Shown: positions 8,356 through 17,319, counted from the first letter of the stretch. The stretch: 64,000 nt of DNA from Blautia schinkii (GCF_013304825.1 NZ_JAAWUO010000012.1:1-64000), one strand, 5' to 3'. A program made the numbers and translations. Notes: generated by a model from the letters alone, not told the origin.

Positions 8356-9309
8356 ATGATGAAAAGTAAAGTTGTGAGAGGAATTATCAACGGCGGAGTT
8401 CTGGCAGCAGTGGCAGCTCTTGGGATCACAGTGTATCAGCTGGGAACCAAGCCCCTTACGGAGTCAAAAGATGATTCTGTGCAGATGAAGGAGACAGGAC
8501 TGGAGGAAGAAATCTCCGATGAGGGAGATGCGGAAGTTTCCGGAAGTGGAAGCACGGAGGAGGCAGATGGTTCGGGAATTGCGGATGGGGATTCGGTGAA
8601 GAATGCTGCGGTTGATGCGGACGGCATGGCTGGCAGCAGTGGAACAGGAGATGTGGCTGACGGAGGTAGCAGTGCTGCAGGAACTGGTGCGGCAGCTGCA
8701 AATGCAAATGAAAGTAATAGTGCTGCGGTTGCCGGTGTGAATGGTTCTGCTGTAAGTAAAGCTGCAGGTAAATTAGCAGATGGTACTGGAGCAGATTCTG
8801 CGGAAATTGCATCAGCAGGTAATAATTCAACCGGAAACACCGGAACAGACAGTACTGAGACTTCTGCAGCGGGAATTGCTGCACAGAATCTGAATTTTAC
8901 CGAGAATTCTCTTATGGAGTGGCCGGTCCGCGGAACGGTTCTGATCGATTATAATATGAACGAAACAGTTTATTATCCAACTCTCGACCAGTACAGGGTA
9001 AGTTCGGCGATCGCAGTTCAGGCTGTGGAGGACGCACCGGTTTATGCGGCTGCAGACGGACAGGTGCTTTCTGTTGAGCAGGATGCCTGCACCGGAACGA
9101 CTGTGACGATGGAACTTGGAAACGGGTATCAGGCTGTGTATGGACAGCTTAAAGATCTTACTGTTGCAGAAGGTGATACAGTAAAAGAAGGTGAAGTGAT
9201 CGGAAATGTCAGCGAGCCGACAAAATATTATTCCGTGGAAGGCCCGAACCTTTATTTTGCAGTGAAGAAGGATGGAAATCCGGTGGATCCGTTTGAGTAT
9301 CTGGAGTAA
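8356..9309 (+). CDS. spoIIQ: SpoIIQ-like M23/LytM-fold membrane protein, metal ligands absent
   Basis: A 317-aa protein with an N-terminal transmembrane segment (about 8-28), a long Gly/Ser/Ala/Asp-rich linker (about 40-180) and a C-terminal LytM (M23) domain (about 185-317). The M23 zinc motifs are missing: the HxxxD region reads YRVSSAIA, and the HxH region reads GPNLYFAV. It should therefore be a structural protein, as proposed for Bacillus SpoIIQ, which forms the forespore-side channel with SpoIIIAH. AGAGGTGG 7 nt before ATG 8356 sets the start. Position directly after a SpoIID-like gene supports the assignment. Confidence 0.78.
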   Translation: MMKSKVVRGIINGGVLAAVAALGITVYQLGTKPLTESKDDSVQMKETGLEEEISDEGDAEVSGSGSTEEADGSGIADGDSVKNAAVDADGMAGSSGTGDVADGGSSAAGTGAAAANANESNSAAVAGVNGSAVSKAAGKLADGTGADSAEIASAGNNSTGNTGTDSTETSAAGIAAQNLNFTENSLMEWPVRGTVLIDYNMNETVYYPTLDQYRVSSAIAVQAVEDAPVYAAADGQVLSVEQDACTGTTVTMELGNGYQAVYGQLKDLTVAEGDTVKEGEVIGNVSEPTKYYSVEGPNLYFAVKKDGNPVDPFEYLE

Positions 9310-9323
9310 AATTTTTATATGAA

Positions 9324-9358
9324 AATTATGCGGGATATGGAATCCATCCCGCATAATT
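9324..9358 (+). terminator. hairpin after the SpoIIQ-like gene
   Basis: A perfect 13-bp stem (AATTATGCGGGAT and its complement) with a 9-nt loop, 14 nt after the stop. No clear T-run follows, so it may be a weak terminator or a transcript-stabilising hairpin. Confidence 0.5.
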
Positions 9359-9403
9359 GTACTATACCCACATAAAATTTCACGAAGAATCTTTTTTACC
9401 GGG

Positions 9404-9420
9404 ATGAAAACGTGTATAAT
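9404..9420 (+). promoter_or_regulatory. probable -10 box and overlapping operator of the LacI-type sucrose regulator
   Basis: TATAAT (9415-9420) is overlapped by TGAAAACGTGTATA (9404-9417), a fair match to the LacI-family operator pattern TGnAAnCGnTTnCA. This suggests autoregulation. The -35 box is poor (T-rich around 9392-9398). Confidence 0.4.
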
Positions 9421-9492
9421 CATAAATATAAATATCTGCACATAACGATAGCATATGACAGACATAAAGGACAGAGGAAGAGGTACATATAT

Positions 9493-10473
9493 ATGAATAT
9501 TAATGAAATAGCCAGACTTGCAGGCGTTTCCAGAGCGACTGTATCCAGATATCTGAATAATGGGTATGTAAGCAGTGAAAAGAAAGCAGTCATCCGGAGA
9601 GTGATCGAGGAGACTGGTTATCAGCCGTCCTCCCAGGCACAGACACTTCGTACGAAAAAAACGAGTCTGATCGGTGTCATCCTTCCAAAGATCAATTCCG
9701 ATACCATAAGCCGTGAAGTTGAAGGAATCAGTGATATTCTTACACGGAGAGGATACCAGCTGATTCTTGCCAATACCAATAATAATGTGGAAGAGGAACT
9801 GAAATATCTTTCGCTTTTTAAAGAGCGTCAGGTGGACGGAGTTGTTTTTATTGCCACCATGTTTACAAGGAAGCATAAGCAGATGCTTAAGGATTATAAG
9901 GTTCCTATTGTACTTCTGGGACAGCATCTGGACGGATATCCTTGCATTTATCAGGATGATTACAAAGCTGCTTTTCAGGTGACGGAGAAGCTTGCGGAGA
10001 AAGGCAGCAAGTTTGCCTATATTGGAGTTACAGATAAAGATGTGGCTGTAGGTGCACAGAGAAGAAAAGGATTCGAAGATGCCCTTCGTAAGAAAAAGCT
10101 CGAGATTGTGCCTGAGAGGATGAAAGTGGGAAGTTTTACCATGGATTCAGGATATGAGATGGCCAGGGAGCTTTTTGAGGAGGATCCGTCCATTGATTCT
10201 CTTGTGTGCGCTACAGATACCATGGCAGTGGGAGCCATGACTTACCTTAAGGAGATAGGACTTCGCATTCCCGAGGATGTGCAGATTGCGGGAATCGGTG
10301 ACGGAGTTCCGGGCAAGATCGTGGAGCCGAAACTTACTACCATGCATTTTTATTACAAAACAAGTGGGATGGAGGCAGCAGCTATGCTGGCCGACCTTAT
10401 TGAGAATGATACCGGGATCAGCAAGGAGATCAAGATGGGATGTGAACTTGTGGAACGGGAATCTCACAGATAA
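9493..10473 (+). CDS. LacI-family transcriptional regulator of the sucrose genes
   Basis: A 326-aa protein with a LacI helix-turn-helix at residues 1-50 (INEIARLAGVSRATVSRYLN), a hinge, and a periplasmic-binding-protein-like effector domain to the C-terminus. ATG 9493 begins exactly at the HTH and follows AGAGGT, so the longer upstream frame is not used. The gene lies just upstream of a sucrose PTS gene and a sucrose-6-phosphate hydrolase. A good LacI-type operator sits at that operon's promoter (10664-10677), so it most likely represses it until sucrose or a phosphorylated sugar is present. Confidence 0.9.
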   Translation: MNINEIARLAGVSRATVSRYLNNGYVSSEKKAVIRRVIEETGYQPSSQAQTLRTKKTSLIGVILPKINSDTISREVEGISDILTRRGYQLILANTNNNVEEELKYLSLFKERQVDGVVFIATMFTRKHKQMLKDYKVPIVLLGQHLDGYPCIYQDDYKAAFQVTEKLAEKGSKFAYIGVTDKDVAVGAQRRKGFEDALRKKKLEIVPERMKVGSFTMDSGYEMARELFEEDPSIDSLVCATDTMAVGAMTYLKEIGLRIPEDVQIAGIGDGVPGKIVEPKLTTMHFYYKTSGMEAAAMLADLIENDTGISKEIKMGCELVERESHR

Positions 10474-10492
10474 CAGAATAGTTAAGTCAGGC

Positions 10493-10532
10493 AGAAGCAG
10501 GTTCTTTTTGGAAAGGGATCTGCTTCTTTTTT
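10493..10532 (+). terminator. terminator of the LacI-type regulator
   Basis: An AGAAGCAG/CTGCTTCT stem with a 19-nt loop and a T6 tail, about 20 nt after the stop codon. Confidence 0.8.
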
Positions 10533-10622
10533 GTGCCATTGGGGACGGGGATTATGGCTCTGATATCGGTTCTTATGGAATATGTACAATTTTCAGTATG
10601 AAAATTTGTGAGATGTTTCGGA

Positions 10623-10651
10623 TTTACAAATGAGATCGTTGTGGTTATAAT
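10623..10651 (+). promoter_or_regulatory. sigma-A promoter of the sucrose PTS operon
   Basis: TTTACA (10623-10628), a 17-nt spacer and TATAAT (10646-10651). A leader of about 290 nt follows, A/T-rich and without an ORF. Confidence 0.75.
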
Positions 10652-10663
10652 ACAATCAAGATA

Positions 10664-10677
10664 TGAGAACGATTCCA
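10664..10677 (+). promoter_or_regulatory. LacI-family operator at the sucrose operon start site
   Basis: TGAGAACGATTCCA fits the LacI-family pattern TGnAAnCGnTTnCA with one deviation. It begins 12 nt after the -10 box, where a bound repressor would block initiation. It could equally be a CcpA (cre) site, which has almost the same consensus. Confidence 0.55.
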
Positions 10678-10947
10678 CATTAAAACGCAATGAAGAAAAT
10701 GAAATATATGTGAGAAACTAAACAGAATATTGATAAATGATAAAAAAATATGACAAAAACAATATTTTTAATAGTTAAAAACATATGGAATCAATCTCAT
10801 AAAAACATAAATAATGGATCACAAAAAAGATAGAGATAACGATCATATCTGAGTTATAACGATATGCATCATCTGATCCACAAAAAAGGAAAAGTAAAAA
10901 GAGTCTGCTGATTAAAAATCAGACAGCGACGGAAAAGGAGGATGGAC

Positions 10948-12882
10948 ATGGATTACAGAAAGACCGCACAGGAAATCTACGATCATATAGGAAAGAAAGA
11001 AAACATCATTTCTGCAGCCCACTGTGCAACAAGACTTCGTCTGGTCATTGCAGATAATGACAAGGCAGACAAGGAATACGTGGAGAATATCGACGGAGTA
11101 AAAGGTGTATTCTTCGCACAGGGACAGATGCAGATCATTCTTGGAACAGGAGTTGTAAACAAGGTTTATGATGAGTTTATCCAGATCGCCGGGGTTTCCG
11201 AGAGCAGCAAGGAAGAGCTGAAGCAGGTGGCAGCATCCAAGGCCAATCCAGTACAGAGACTCATTAAGACTCTTGGAGATATTTTTGTCCCGATCATCCC
11301 GGCTATCGTAGCCAGCGGATTCCTGATGGGAATCATGGAAGCTTTGAACTTCATGGTAAACAACGGCTTCCTGAACATTAATACCAACGGTTCCATTTAT
11401 GTATTTGCACAGCTTTTCAGTAATACAGCATACACATTCCTGCCGATCCTCATCGCTTACAGTGGTGCAAAAGTATTCGGCGCCAACCCTTACCTTGGTG
11501 CGGTTATCGGTATGATCATGATCCATCCGAATCTGCAGAACGCCTGGACAGTTGCCACGGAAGGCGTACAGGCCACACAGAAAGTATGGTTCGGACTTTA
11601 CTCCATTGACATGGTTGGATATCAGGGACATGTAATCCCGGTTATCATTGCAGTCTGGGTACTGGCACAGATTGAGAAGAGACTTCATAAAGTCGTACCT
11701 GCAATGTTCGATCTTTTTGTAACACCGCTTGTCAGCGTTTTTGTAACCGGCTATCTTACACTTTCCATTATCGGACCGATTTTCGTAACAGTTGAGAACG
11801 GACTTCTGGATGGAATCCAGTGGCTGATCGCTCTGCCATTCGGAATCGGAAGCTTTATCATGGGTGCTTTTTATGCACCGACAGTTGTTGCAGGTGTTCA
11901 TCATATGTACACCATCATTGACCTTGGACAGCTCGCTAAATTCGGCGTTACCTACTGGCTGCCGCTTGCATCTGCAGCCAATATTGCACAGGGTGGTGCG
12001 GCTCTTGCCGTAGGCCTGAAATCAAAGAACCAGAAGGTCAAATCTATGGCTGTTCCGTCTGCATTAAGCGCATGTATGGGAATCACAGAGCCGGCGATCT
12101 TCGGTGTAAACCTTCGCTTTGGAAAGCCGTTTATCATGGGCTGCCTGGGTGGTGCATGCGGAGCACTTTTTGCTTCCATCACCAGTCTTGGTGCTACAGG
12201 AACAGGCGTTACCGGTATCTTCGGAATCCTGCTGTGCCTGAATAATCCGGTTTCTTATATACTCATGTTTGTCATCGCATTTGGTGTGGCTTTTGTACTC
12301 ACATGGATGTTCGGATATAAAGACGAGGTACAGGAAACAGCTGGGAAAAATATTGAAACAGAGAAAAAGGCAGGTGCTCCGGCAGAGAATGCTGAGATGA
12401 AATCTGCGGAGAAAAAAACAGTTGAGAGCGGTGTGCAGACTCTCTACAGCCCGCTTGAGGGAACTGCGATCCCGCTTTCAGAAGTAAAAGATGCGACCTT
12501 TGCATCAGAAGTCCTTGGAAAGGGCATGGCAGTGATTCCGTCCAAAGGTGAGGTAAAAGCACCTTGCGACGCAACAGTTTCTACAATTTTTGACACAAAA
12601 CATGCGATCGGCCTTGCAACAGACAGCGGTCTGGAACTGCTGATCCACATCGGGGTTGATACAGTTGAGCTTGGCGGTAAATTTTACACAGCACATGTAA
12701 AAGATGGAGACCAGGTCAAAAAAGGCCAGACACTGATCACTTTTGACATGGAGGAGATCAGAAAGGCTGGTTACGATGTGACCACACCGCTGATCGTAAC
12801 AAATACAGATGATTACGAAGAAGTAAAAATGCTTACAGAAGGAACAGTAAACAACGGTTCTGAGGTACTGGAGGTAAAATAA
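10948..12882 (+). CDS. scrA: PTS sugar transporter EIIBCA, probably sucrose-specific
   Basis: About 644 aa in the glucose/sucrose-family order: EIIB (1-85, phospho-Cys26 in HCATRLRL), membrane EIIC (about 100-455) and a Crr-type EIIA (about 485-644). The EIIA has the phospho-His567 in LLIHIGVDTVEL and a second His near 551. It takes up and phosphorylates a disaccharide. The GH32 hydrolase overlapping its end argues for sucrose over beta-glucosides. AAGGAGG at 10935-10941 abuts the first possible ATG (10942), so ATG 10948, 6 nt downstream, is the real start. Confidence 0.9.
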   Translation: MDYRKTAQEIYDHIGKKENIISAAHCATRLRLVIADNDKADKEYVENIDGVKGVFFAQGQMQIILGTGVVNKVYDEFIQIAGVSESSKEELKQVAASKANPVQRLIKTLGDIFVPIIPAIVASGFLMGIMEALNFMVNNGFLNINTNGSIYVFAQLFSNTAYTFLPILIAYSGAKVFGANPYLGAVIGMIMIHPNLQNAWTVATEGVQATQKVWFGLYSIDMVGYQGHVIPVIIAVWVLAQIEKRLHKVVPAMFDLFVTPLVSVFVTGYLTLSIIGPIFVTVENGLLDGIQWLIALPFGIGSFIMGAFYAPTVVAGVHHMYTIIDLGQLAKFGVTYWLPLASAANIAQGGAALAVGLKSKNQKVKSMAVPSALSACMGITEPAIFGVNLRFGKPFIMGCLGGACGALFASITSLGATGTGVTGIFGILLCLNNPVSYILMFVIAFGVAFVLTWMFGYKDEVQETAGKNIETEKKAGAPAENAEMKSAEKKTVESGVQTLYSPLEGTAIPLSEVKDATFASEVLGKGMAVIPSKGEVKAPCDATVSTIFDTKHAIGLATDSGLELLIHIGVDTVELGGKFYTAHVKDGDQVKKGQTLITFDMEEIRKAGYDVTTPLIVTNTDDYEEVKMLTEGTVNNGSEVLEVK

Positions 12883-14309
12883 TGAGTTCTCTGACAAAAG
12901 TGCTTGCGGAGGAAGTAAGAAAAATCGAGGAAACGGCAGCAGTAGGAATGGCGATGCAGAAGAGCCGCCTGACACATCATCTGATGCCGCCGACCGGATG
13001 GCTGAACGATCCAAATGGATTATGCTGGTATAAGGGAAGATATCACGTGTTTTTTCAGTATTCTCCTTTTGAAGCCAACGGCGGTCTGAAATTCTGGGGA
13101 CATTATTCCAGTGAGGATATGATCAATTGGAGATATGAGGGTGTTCCGCTTCTGCCTGACAGTGTTTATGACTGTCATGGTGTTTACTCAGGCTCTGCAC
13201 TTGCAGAGGAGGATAAACTTCATCTTTTTTATACAGGGAATGTGAAGATGGATGGAGATTATGATTACATTAACAACGGACGTTGTTCCAGCACTCTCCA
13301 CGTGGAGAGTGAGGACGGCATCCGTTTTGGAACAAAAGAAGAGGCCATTTCCTGGACGGATTATCCGGAGAATTACACCTGCCATATCCGCGACCCGAAG
13401 GTGTGGAAGGACGGAGAAGAGTACCATATGATTCTGGGAGGCCGCCAGAAAGGCGACAAAGGTGCAGTTCTTTTTTATAAATCTGAGGATCTGAAGAACT
13501 GGACATTTGATCGTGACCTTACTACAGAGAATACATTCGGATACATGTGGGAGTGCCCGGATTTCTTTGCACTGGGTGACCAGGAGGTGCTTTCAGTTTC
13601 TCCTCAGGGACTGACAAGAGAGGAGTACCGTTTCCAGAATATTTACCAGTCCGGATATTTTATCCTGAAGGATGGTAAGCCGGAGGAAAAAGATTTCCGG
13701 GAATGGGATTACGGCTTTGATTTCTATGCACCACAGACATTCCAGGATGGAAAAGGCAGAAGGATCATCATCGGCTGGATGGGAATGCCGGATGCTGATG
13801 AAGAGTATGTGAATCCAACTGCTGAGACAGAAGGCTGGCAGCATTGTCTTACTGTTCCGCGGGAAGTTACTTATAAGAATGCAATGCTTTATCAGTATCC
13901 GGTGGAAGAACTGAACGGACTTAGAATGGATGGGATTTCTGTCAGAGGTTCTGATGTGGAGCTTCCGGTTAATGGACCATTTGATCTGGATATTAAGGTC
14001 AAAGGTGAGCAGGGCAAGATAAGCCTTGGGGAAAACCTTTTCCTGGATTATCAGGACGGAAATATTTCATTAGCTTTCTCCGAAAAAGCTGGCGCAGGGC
14101 GAAAAGTGCGTAAGGCGCATATTCCATCTGGTAAGGTTGAAGCTCTCAGAATCCTTGCAGATACCACTGCAGTGGAGATCTATGTGAATGGTGGAGAAAT
14201 TGTTTTTTCCACCAGATATTATCCGGAGACGGATGAGCAGACTGTGAAGGTGGAAGCTGCGGAAGTTGATGGAAGGATTTATGCGTTGAAGAATTATGTG
14301 ATGGAGTAG
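12882..14309 (+). CDS. scrB: sucrose-6-phosphate hydrolase (GH32)
   Basis: A 475-aa GH32 enzyme with a five-bladed propeller and C-terminal beta-sandwich. All three acidic motifs are present: WLNDPNG (nucleophile Asp43), RDP (Asp171) and ECPDF (acid/base Glu224). It splits sucrose-6-phosphate into glucose-6-phosphate and fructose in the cytoplasm. The ATG overlaps the stop of the PTS gene by one base (TAATG), indicating translational coupling. Confidence 0.93.
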   Translation: MSSLTKVLAEEVRKIEETAAVGMAMQKSRLTHHLMPPTGWLNDPNGLCWYKGRYHVFFQYSPFEANGGLKFWGHYSSEDMINWRYEGVPLLPDSVYDCHGVYSGSALAEEDKLHLFYTGNVKMDGDYDYINNGRCSSTLHVESEDGIRFGTKEEAISWTDYPENYTCHIRDPKVWKDGEEYHMILGGRQKGDKGAVLFYKSEDLKNWTFDRDLTTENTFGYMWECPDFFALGDQEVLSVSPQGLTREEYRFQNIYQSGYFILKDGKPEEKDFREWDYGFDFYAPQTFQDGKGRRIIIGWMGMPDADEEYVNPTAETEGWQHCLTVPREVTYKNAMLYQYPVEELNGLRMDGISVRGSDVELPVNGPFDLDIKVKGEQGKISLGENLFLDYQDGNISLAFSEKAGAGRKVRKAHIPSGKVEALRILADTTAVEIYVNGGEIVFSTRYYPETDEQTVKVEAAEVDGRIYALKNYVME

Positions 14310-14359
14310 GTTCTTTTGTTTCACAATTCATATTCACAGAAATAAAAAATGAACGTATA

Positions 14360-14413
14360 ATAAAGCAGGTGGGAAAATCCGCAGCCGGAATCCCAGCCTG
14401 CTTTATCTTTGTT
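14360..14413 (+). terminator. terminator of the sucrose operon
   Basis: Arms at 14360-14374 and 14391-14406 pair over about 15 bp (ATAAAGCAGG against CCTGCTTTAT plus GGGA/TCCC). A T-rich tail follows. Confidence 0.8.
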
Positions 14414-14524
14414 ATAAGTGAAATACAAGAATTGTGCCGGCTGCTTGAGTATAGAAGGATGGCTGCTGAAGAAATGCTGGCGGCTGTCTTTACATAGAAT
14501 ATTTTCACAAAAGAGGAGACTGCT

Positions 14525-14767
14525 ATGAACTACACATACATCGTGCAGTGTGCAGACGGCACGCTCTACACCGGCTGGACAAACTGCCTTGCCAGGCGGA
14601 TGAAAGCGCACAATGAAGGCAAGACAGGTGCCAAATATACCCGGGCCAAGAGACCGGTGAAACTGGTGTACTACGAAGGCTTTGCCACAAAGGAAGAGGC
14701 TATGAGCAGGGAGTACCGGATCAAGCAGCTGACCAGGGAGAAGAAGCTGGAGTTGATGAAATTCTGA
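14525..14767 (+). CDS. GIY-YIG superfamily nuclease domain protein (YhbQ/UPF0213-like)
   Basis: An 80-aa single-domain protein. The GIY-YIG core is visible as YTYIVQCADG and YTGWT near the N-terminus, followed by the conserved Arg pair in LARRMKAHN, a Lys/Arg-rich middle and a Glu-containing C-terminal helix. A GAGGAG box precedes the ATG. Relatives are small putative DNA-structure nucleases of unknown role. The gene stands alone between two terminators. Confidence 0.88.
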   Translation: MNYTYIVQCADGTLYTGWTNCLARRMKAHNEGKTGAKYTRAKRPVKLVYYEGFATKEEAMSREYRIKQLTREKKLELMKF

Positions 14768-14832
14768 ATGTCGATAAGCATTTCGATACTTCAAGTGACT
14801 TCAAAGGTGTGGAGCATTATGCAGCGTAATTG

Positions 14833-14854
14833 AAAGATAAGGATATCTTTTTTT
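14833..14854 (+). terminator. terminator after the GIY-YIG gene
   Basis: An AAAGATA/TATCTTT stem with a 4-nt loop, followed by more Ts. Confidence 0.65.
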
Positions 14855-14940
14855 GATGTTTTGTGGTTGAAGGGTTTTTGCAGAATTTGTCGAAATGTTT
14901 TGAGTGCATATTTGCCCATATTGTGCTAAGGTAAAAAAAG

Positions 14941-15425
14941 CATTTCATTTCTATTCTGTTCAGCGACAGGAATGAACTGCTGAAGCTTTACAATTGAAAG
15001 CTGTTATGTTGAATATCAATAAAGGCCATAACCGGAAACTGATGGAAACCTGCAGAACGCTTCACGACTACGCAGAATACACTTCCCGGGTACGTGAATA
15101 TGCTGCGAGGATGCCACTGGATGAAGCTGTGGAGCGGGCGATCACGGAGTGTATAAGTGAGGGGATACTGGCAGATTTTCTGAGAGAGAATCGTGCGGAG
15201 GCGAAAAAAGTGAGTATATACGAATATGATGAAGAGAGGCATATGAGACAGACGAGAGAAGAGGGCGTTGAGGAAGGCTATGCCAATGGACTGACCCAGG
15301 GAATTGAGCAAACAGCGGTTAATTTGATTAAAACGAGACTTCTTACAGATGAACAAATTAAAGAAGTGACCGGTTTAAGCCAGTCTCAGATAGACACTTT
15401 GCGAAAAAACGAAAATACTCAATAA
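14941..15425 (+). pseudogene. internally deleted Rpn/PD-(D/E)XK nuclease (transposase-like) remnant
   Basis: Bases 14944-14991 encode a typical Rpn N-terminal piece (LFSDRNELLKLYN) that ends in a stop. From about 14991, in another frame, the C-terminal part continues: ININKGHNRKLMETCRTLHD, YAEYTSRVREYA and a region of repeated EGxEEG helices ending in a small helical tail. The intervening nuclease core, about 150 residues in intact relatives, is missing. The open frame of 143 codons (14994-15425) has no ribosome binding site. This is a remnant created by internal deletion, not a short functional gene. Confidence 0.72.
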
Positions 15426-15483
15426 TCACATCATTGTATAAAACCAATCATATAGCTAAAAAATACATCGAAAAACAATCACA

Positions 15484-15569
15484 TCAAAAAAATCTCTTCC
15501 AGAGCGCTTAACCATTTAAATTCCTGCCATACAGCGAATATAAATGTCTAAGCTTCCTCTGGAAGAGAT
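15484..15569 (-). terminator. long hairpin terminator of the hemolysin III gene
   Basis: Perfect 13-bp arms ATCTCTTCCAGAG (15492-15504) and CTCTGGAAGAGAT (15557-15569) enclose a 52-nt loop. Read on the minus strand, a T-run follows (the A7 at 15486-15492 on plus). It lies just after the hemolysin III stop. Confidence 0.72.
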
Positions 15570-15588
15570 CGCATCTTTACATTTCTGA

Positions 15589-16254
15589 TCAATGAATCCC
15601 CATTCCGGCAACAAAGAAATACATTACAACGAAATGGCACATACTTCCCAGCATTACGAAAATATGAAATACTTCATGAGATCCAAAATTTTTATGTCTG
15701 GCATTGAAGATCGGCAGCTTCAGTGCGTAGATGACACCTCCGATGGTATAGATGATGCCGCCGGCCAGGAGCCAGCCGAACCCTGCGCGGGGCAGGCTGT
15801 GGAAGATCGGGACGAAGGCCAGAACACAGAGCCAGCCCATTCCGATGTAGATCACAGAAGAGAGCCATTTCGGGCAGTTGATCCAACAGCCCTTAAGGAT
15901 CATTCCGATGATGGCAACAGTCCATACAAGTGCACAGAGGATATAACCGGTACGGCCGTGAAGGACGATAAGGCATACCGGAGTATAGCTACCTGCAATC
16001 ATGACGAAGATCATCATGTGATCCATTTTTTTCAGACGGCGGTTTACTTTAGCGGTGGAGTCTACGGAATGATAAAGAGTGCTGGCCAGATAAAGAAGGA
16101 TCATGGTCAGGATGAAAACACTCACTGCAAAAACATGAAGCATATCAGCGCTTCTGGCAGCTTTCACGATCAGCGGAGTGGCTCCGGCAGCTGCAAGAAG
16201 CATGGCGATTCCGTGTGTAATCGCGCTTCCCGGGTCTTTTAATTTAAATTTCAT
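15589..16254 (-). CDS. hemolysin III / PAQR-family membrane protein
   Basis: A 221-aa protein with seven predicted transmembrane helices. The family's metal-binding residues are present: Ser and His in ASTLYHSVD, Asp in KMDHMMIF, and the C-terminal His pair in SHEVFHIFVMLGSMCHF. Bacterial members are of uncertain function (membrane hydrolase-like). The ATG at 16254 follows AGGAGGTG, so a longer upstream frame is rejected. A near-palindrome covers its promoter region. Confidence 0.9.
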   Translation of the reverse strand: MKFKLKDPGSAITHGIAMLLAAAGATPLIVKAARSADMLHVFAVSVFILTMILLYLASTLYHSVDSTAKVNRRLKKMDHMMIFVMIAGSYTPVCLIVLHGRTGYILCALVWTVAIIGMILKGCWINCPKWLSSVIYIGMGWLCVLAFVPIFHSLPRAGFGWLLAGGIIYTIGGVIYALKLPIFNARHKNFGSHEVFHIFVMLGSMCHFVVMYFFVAGMGIH

Positions 16255-16308
16255 GATATAACACCTCCTGGATACAGAAAAATAATGTAGAAATCGATAG
16301 AACAACAT

Positions 16309-16347
16309 ATAGTATTCAAAACTACATATCAAGTATACGAATACTAT
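16309..16347 (-). promoter_or_regulatory. palindromic operator-like site upstream of the hemolysin III gene
   Basis: ATAGTATTC (16309-16317) and GAATACTAT (16339-16347) are perfect 9-bp arms, 21 nt apart. They cover the region where the minus-strand promoter should lie (TTGATA with TATATG nearby). They could bind a dimeric regulator. Confidence 0.4.
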
Positions 16348-16418
16348 ACCACTCTTGTTCGAAAATGCAACCCCTTTTTCGTAAAATTTTATGTGGAATT
16401 AACATAAGTTTGCCTTGA

Positions 16419-17165
16419 AGTAAACATTCAGTCAGTATACTTATTCAGGATAATCCATTGTGCGAACGGCTGACCTTTGCATCTATTTATCAGAGTAATC
16501 TGGATGAGTTTTATATGGTAAGAGTAGGTTCACTGGTAGATCAGATGTTTCTTTCCAAGGATATTCGTGAAAATAAAACAAATATGACACCAAAGGAACA
16601 GTTGGAAGCGGTCCTCTCAAGAACCAGAAAATTAAATCGAAAAAGAGATGTGATCTATGAGGAGATCATGGACAGCCTGAAAGAATATGGCGTTCAGATG
16701 CTTAATTTCCATAAGATCGAAAAAGAAGACAGGAATTATCTGGAACGCTATTTTGAGGCAGAAGTAGCACCGGTGATCTCACCATCTATTGTAGGGAAAA
16801 AGACAACCATTTCCATTTCTCAGAACATTCATATCATCAGCATTGTGGGACGTTTCCTGGAGCACTCCCGTATTTATATTTTCGGAACGCAGGAAAGAGC
16901 GAAGATATATATTGCATCTGCTGATTTTATGACAAGAAATACCCTTCGCCGTGTGGAAGTAGCAGCACCGATAGAGGATCCGGATATCCGTATGCAGATC
17001 CAGGAAATGTTTGTAACCATGCTCAGCGACAACCGAAAGGCACGGAAAATGAACAGTAAAGGTAATTATAAAATTGAAGAGTCAGACAATGCGCCGCTGA
17101 ATTCCCAGGAGGTGTTTTTGCAGCAGGCATATGCGAATACAGCAGCCGAAGGAAAAGAGCAGTGA
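16419..17165 (+). pseudogene. ppk1: polyphosphate kinase with large in-frame internal deletion
   Basis: The frame opens at 16419. It encodes the Ppk1 N-terminal segment (DNPLCERLTF, SNLDEFYMVRVGSL and PVISPS, to about residue 118 of the track frame) and then jumps to the C-terminal signature SIVGRFLEHSRIYIFG, ASADFMTRN, RRVEVAAPIEDP and KARKMNSKGNYKI. About 235 residues remain of roughly 700. The lost part holds the phosphorylated histidine and ATP site, so the product cannot make polyphosphate. There is no ribosome binding site and no ATG at the expected N-terminus (first usable codon TTG 16458). It is a dead remnant in which the reading frame happens to stay open. Confidence 0.82.
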
Positions 17166-17181
17166 TAATCAGGCAGAAAAT

Positions 17182-17212
17182 TGCAAAACTCCTGACGGAA
17201 TGCAGGTTTTCT
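17182..17212 (+). terminator. hairpin after the ppk remnant
   Basis: AAAACTCCTG pairs with CAGG(A)-type arm CAGGTTTT across a short loop, followed by CTTT. A modest terminator. Confidence 0.45.
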
Positions 17213-17319
17213 TTGATAATATAACTGTCATGTGATAAGATAAAAGCAGTATTTTGTATGAAAACAGTTACCGGTTACAAATATTAACTGGAAACATGCA
17301 AACTGGAAGGGAGTAGTTT

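Noticed and set aside
8436-8884. Minus-strand frames opposite the SpoIIQ-like gene
   Set aside because: They mirror its low-complexity Gly/Ser/Ala linker and have no start signals.
10942-10947. Earlier ATG for the PTS gene
   Set aside because: It directly abuts AAGGAGG with no spacing. ATG 10948 is correctly spaced.
15592-16242. Plus-strand open frame opposite the hemolysin III gene
   Set aside because: It is a shadow of the minus-strand membrane protein, which has family motifs and a ribosome binding site.
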